Source: CALMSM01 sp964534095 (GTDB lineage Bacteria > Patescibacteriota > Saccharimonadia > Saccharimonadales > CALMSM01). From it: DNA of 14,578 nucleotides. The first letter of the stretch is position 1; every line of letters begins with the position of its first letter. A model generated the notes under the pieces. The model ran no database searches. It saw nothing but the letters and a program-made list of their open reading frames with translations, and was not told the DNA's origin. Shown piece after piece: positions 12,488 to 14,578 of this stretch. The stretch is from NCBI GenBank assembly GCA_964534095.1, contig CAZHPF010000011.1, forward strand, positions 1 through 14,578, written 5' to 3'. The translations under genes were made by a program, and so were the position numbers.

Positions 12488-14158
12488 ATGCAATACGTGC
12501 CCCTACGTTGGCTCCGGATATTTCACTTAGTACTTGTCGGGTTGACGGCCGTACTAGCACTTACTTACTTTATTTTTCAGCAGCAGCACGCTGGCCAGGC
12601 AGTCCAAGATAAATGGGGCATTACACCGTTAGTTTTGGGCATCGGTGGTATGCATGCAGCATATATTCTTTTCGTCTATCCGTTCTTTTATAAACGGTTT
12701 GCCTGGTTTACCCACATTGTTTCCGTCAGTCTTTATGCTATCTTGTTTGCTTCGATTATTGAGTCGAGTGGCAATACTAATCTGGTCTACCGCTTCGGGT
12801 ATGCCGGCCTGGTTTTCTTTATGGGTCTGGGAGGGCCATATGCGCCGATTGCAGCAGTCGTGCTTACCTGGCTGGTACTGCTATTTACGGTCATGGGGAC
12901 AACCACACCGACCAAAGCACCGCTAGGATTGAACCTGCTCATAAACTGCGTAGTAACTGTTGCCGCGATCGCCGGCTGGTATGTATTTAAGCGGTGGTAC
13001 GTGAAAAAAACCGACCAGGAAACGCTGGCACTGCAGCACATGCTCAAACAGGAACAACTCAAGTCGGGAGTAATTATCGAAGCAATCGATGACGGAGTAT
13101 TAATTATCAACAATAAAGGCAGCGTTCAACTACTTAACAAAGGAGCAGCTACGATGCTAGGCTGGAAAGCCCAGGAAGGGCTAGGGCTAGACTATCGTTC
13201 GCTTATCCAGACCGCTAACGATACCAAACAAGCTGCCGCGGACGGTGCTGATGCTATTACCCTTTGTTTGCAAAACGGCCAAACTAACCAAAAGACGAGT
13301 TTGCTTACTACCCACAACCAACGGCAAGTCTACATTGATATCGTGGCCTCACCGATTTATCAACTGATCGAAACAAAAGGCAAAGAAAGCCAACAAACCA
13401 TAACTGGTGCTATTGCTGTACTGCGTGACGTTGACAAACAAAAACGTGAGGAGCAACAACGGAGTGCCTTTATTTCTACGGCGAGCCACGAGATGCGCAC
13501 ACCGGTGGCGTCTATCCAGGGATTTTTGGAGCTGGTATTGAACCCTGCTATTCGGCGTGATCCCGACAAGCTGCTTGAATATCTCAACAAGGCGCACGGT
13601 ACTGCCGAACACTTAGGCGAACTATTAGGCGACCTGCTGACAATTGCCCAGCAAGAAGACCACACCATACCTATCAATCTCCAGGCGGTAGAAGTCGCCA
13701 GCCTCCTGCAGGTAGTTATGGATGCCGCGCAGATAGTAGCAGCCGGCAAGGAGCTTACCGTTAGCAATCAGGTTGTCAGTGCCGCTGCTCAGCCTTTATA
13801 CGTCACTGCGGACCCTACACGCCTGCAAGAAGCACTCGAAAATATTGTACAGAATGCTATCAAATACACTCCGCGTGGCTCTGTGAGCGTCACGGCAACT
13901 GCTCAGGGCGATATGGTAGTGTTCTCTGTGGTGGATACAGGTATAGGCATTGCAGAAGAGGACATGCCGCACTTGTTCGAAAAGTTTTATCGGGTAGACA
14001 GCTCGGATACGCGAGAAATTGGCGGCACCGGCCTAGGACTGTACATAGCTAAACAATTTATTGAAGCCATGGGCGGAACACTGCAAGTAGAAAGCCGACT
14101 GGGGGCAGGGAGCACGTTTTTGATAAAGCTGCCACTATGCCAGCCGCCGGCACCCTGA
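12488..14158 (+). CDS. Polytopic membrane PAS sensor histidine kinase
   Basis: A 556-residue kinase. The N-terminal about 172 residues hold five to six membrane helices (about 11-30, 45-68, 72-91, 102-116, 117-136, 146-167) and may themselves be the sensor, since the outside loops are short. A PAS domain follows (about 190-310: IIEAIDDGVLIINNKGSVQLLNKGA). The HisKA H-box is FISTASHEMRTPVASIQGFL with H334. HATPase_c has the N box (ENIVQNAIKYTP, N456), G1 (VVDTGIGIAEEDMPHLFEKF, D483) and G2 (GGTGLGLYIAK, from 512). All motifs are intact. A paralog with the same N-terminal membrane domain begins 48 bases after its stop. No response regulator is adjacent. The gene has its own promoter and ribosome site next to the divergent tRNA promoter. 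Confidence 0.93.
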   Translation: MQYVPLRWLRIFHLVLVGLTAVLALTYFIFQQQHAGQAVQDKWGITPLVLGIGGMHAAYILFVYPFFYKRFAWFTHIVSVSLYAILFASIIESSGNTNLVYRFGYAGLVFFMGLGGPYAPIAAVVLTWLVLLFTVMGTTTPTKAPLGLNLLINCVVTVAAIAGWYVFKRWYVKKTDQETLALQHMLKQEQLKSGVIIEAIDDGVLIINNKGSVQLLNKGAATMLGWKAQEGLGLDYRSLIQTANDTKQAAADGADAITLCLQNGQTNQKTSLLTTHNQRQVYIDIVASPIYQLIETKGKESQQTITGAIAVLRDVDKQKREEQQRSAFISTASHEMRTPVASIQGFLELVLNPAIRRDPDKLLEYLNKAHGTAEHLGELLGDLLTIAQQEDHTIPINLQAVEVASLLQVVMDAAQIVAAGKELTVSNQVVSAAAQPLYVTADPTRLQEALENIVQNAIKYTPRGSVSVTATAQGDMVVFSVVDTGIGIAEEDMPHLFEKFYRVDSSDTREIGGTGLGLYIAKQFIEAMGGTLQVESRLGAGSTFLIKLPLCQPPAP

Positions 14159-14189
14159 CTGAGCGCTACCAAGCATAAGCTTTTTGGCA

Positions 14190-14195
14190 TATACT
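14190..14195 (+). promoter_or_regulatory. -10 box upstream of the second tandem kinase
   Basis: TATACT ends 10 bases before the ATG at 14206, giving a predicted leader of only 3-4 bases and no Shine-Dalgarno site. This is close to the leaderless pattern. The gene may also be read through from the upstream kinase. Confidence 0.4.
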
Positions 14196-14205
14196 AATAC
14201 ATAAC

Positions 14206-14578
14206 ATGCAACACGTACCTATCCCGTGGTTAAAAAAGCTCGTTTACTCTTTGGTTCTTCTCGACATAGCAGTAATTGCAATTTTTATAGCCGAGCAGTA
14301 CCTCAACCTGCCCGCCGGCGTTTCAACCACCTGGGGAATTAATCCGCTTGTTACCACCATCGCCGTTATTCATGCATTTTACTGTCTAGCAGTCATGCCG
14401 TTTATCATGAAACGCAGCGCATGGCTCGGGTGTATCATTTCACTCATTATTTACGGAATTTTTATAGCGGCAATCATAGAAATCAGCGGTAATGTCAATA
14501 TCGTATACCGCCTGAGTTTTGCCGTTTTTGTTTTTCTTTCTGCTATGTCCGGGCCGTTCCTACCGATCGCTGGAATTA
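14206..14578 (+). CDS. Membrane sensor domain of a second histidine kinase, cut by the window edge
   Basis: The open frame starts MQHVPIPWLK and continues past the window end, giving 124 complete codons. It aligns along its whole length with the N-terminus of the kinase at 12488, which begins MQYVPLRWLR. Shared positions include WGI-PLV, a following H-A-Y, PF--KR-AW, a Y-I--A-IIE-SGN-N-VYR run and GP--PIA. Four hydrophobic segments are visible so far. By analogy it should continue with PAS, HisKA and HATPase domains, but these lie outside the window. It is a diverged tandem duplicate rather than a recent copy, since many positions differ. Confidence 0.8.
   Translation, partial: MQHVPIPWLKKLVYSLVLLDIAVIAIFIAEQYLNLPAGVSTTWGINPLVTTIAVIHAFYCLAVMPFIMKRSAWLGCIISLIIYGIFIAAIIEISGNVNIVYRLSFAVFVFLSAMSGPFLPIAGI

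Noticed and set aside
14171..14185. Intrinsic terminator after the 12488 kinase (AAGC/GCTT followed by T residues)
   Set aside because: The stem is only 4 base pairs, with two of them A-T, too weak to call.
1..14578. CRISPR array, insertion sequence, integrase or phage genes
   Set aside because: No regularly spaced repeats, transposase or integrase motifs, or terminal inverted repeats were seen on either strand.

Overview
The window looks like a chromosomal segment of a candidate-phyla-radiation bacterium (Patescibacteria), most likely Saccharibacteria (TM7). This is an inference from the style of the genes: a DUF3048 envelope protein beside a two-component pair, membrane PAS-histidine kinases in tandem, many orphan proteins, and promoters placed directly against start codons. 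No 16S or ribosomal protein marker is present to prove it. The standard genetic code fits, since TAA, TAG and TGA all act as stops. There is no phage, transposon or CRISPR signature.

Layout. (1) 1-3161: an apparent operon of a membrane-anchored DUF3048 protein, a PAS-type sensor histidine kinase and a single-domain response regulator. (2) 3162-4914: a mutagenic-polymerase operon, umuD-umuC, with candidate operator palindromes upstream. The UmuD is very short and has lost the catalytic serine segment. (3) 4921-8833: an accessory block holding an APH/choline-kinase-like phosphotransferase, a protein of unknown family, a divergently read winged-helix/Nudix protein with a degenerate Nudix box, and two more orphan proteins. 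(4) 9017-12247: a sulfur amino-acid cassette of two divergently transcribed PLP enzymes of the Cys/Met metabolism family, the second followed at once by a shikimate-kinase-like P-loop kinase. (5) 12306-12382: tRNA-Glu(CTC) on the minus strand with its own promoter and terminator. (6) 12488-14578: two tandem paralogous membrane histidine kinases, the second cut by the window edge.

The most striking pattern is in the regulation. Six genes (starts at 16, 4958, 7423 minus, 7539, 8384, 10433) have a -10-like hexamer ending only 6-7 bases before the ATG, so their transcripts should begin at or within a base or two of the start codon (leaderless mRNAs). Other genes here (umuD, umuC, the minus-strand PLP enzyme, the 12488 kinase) have Shine-Dalgarno sequences. 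Other points worth a second look are the serine-less mini-UmuD next to an intact UmuC, the PLP-enzyme pair plus kinase in a lineage that usually lacks such biosynthesis, the MetC-like enzyme missing its PLP-phosphate arginine, and several short operator-like repeats.
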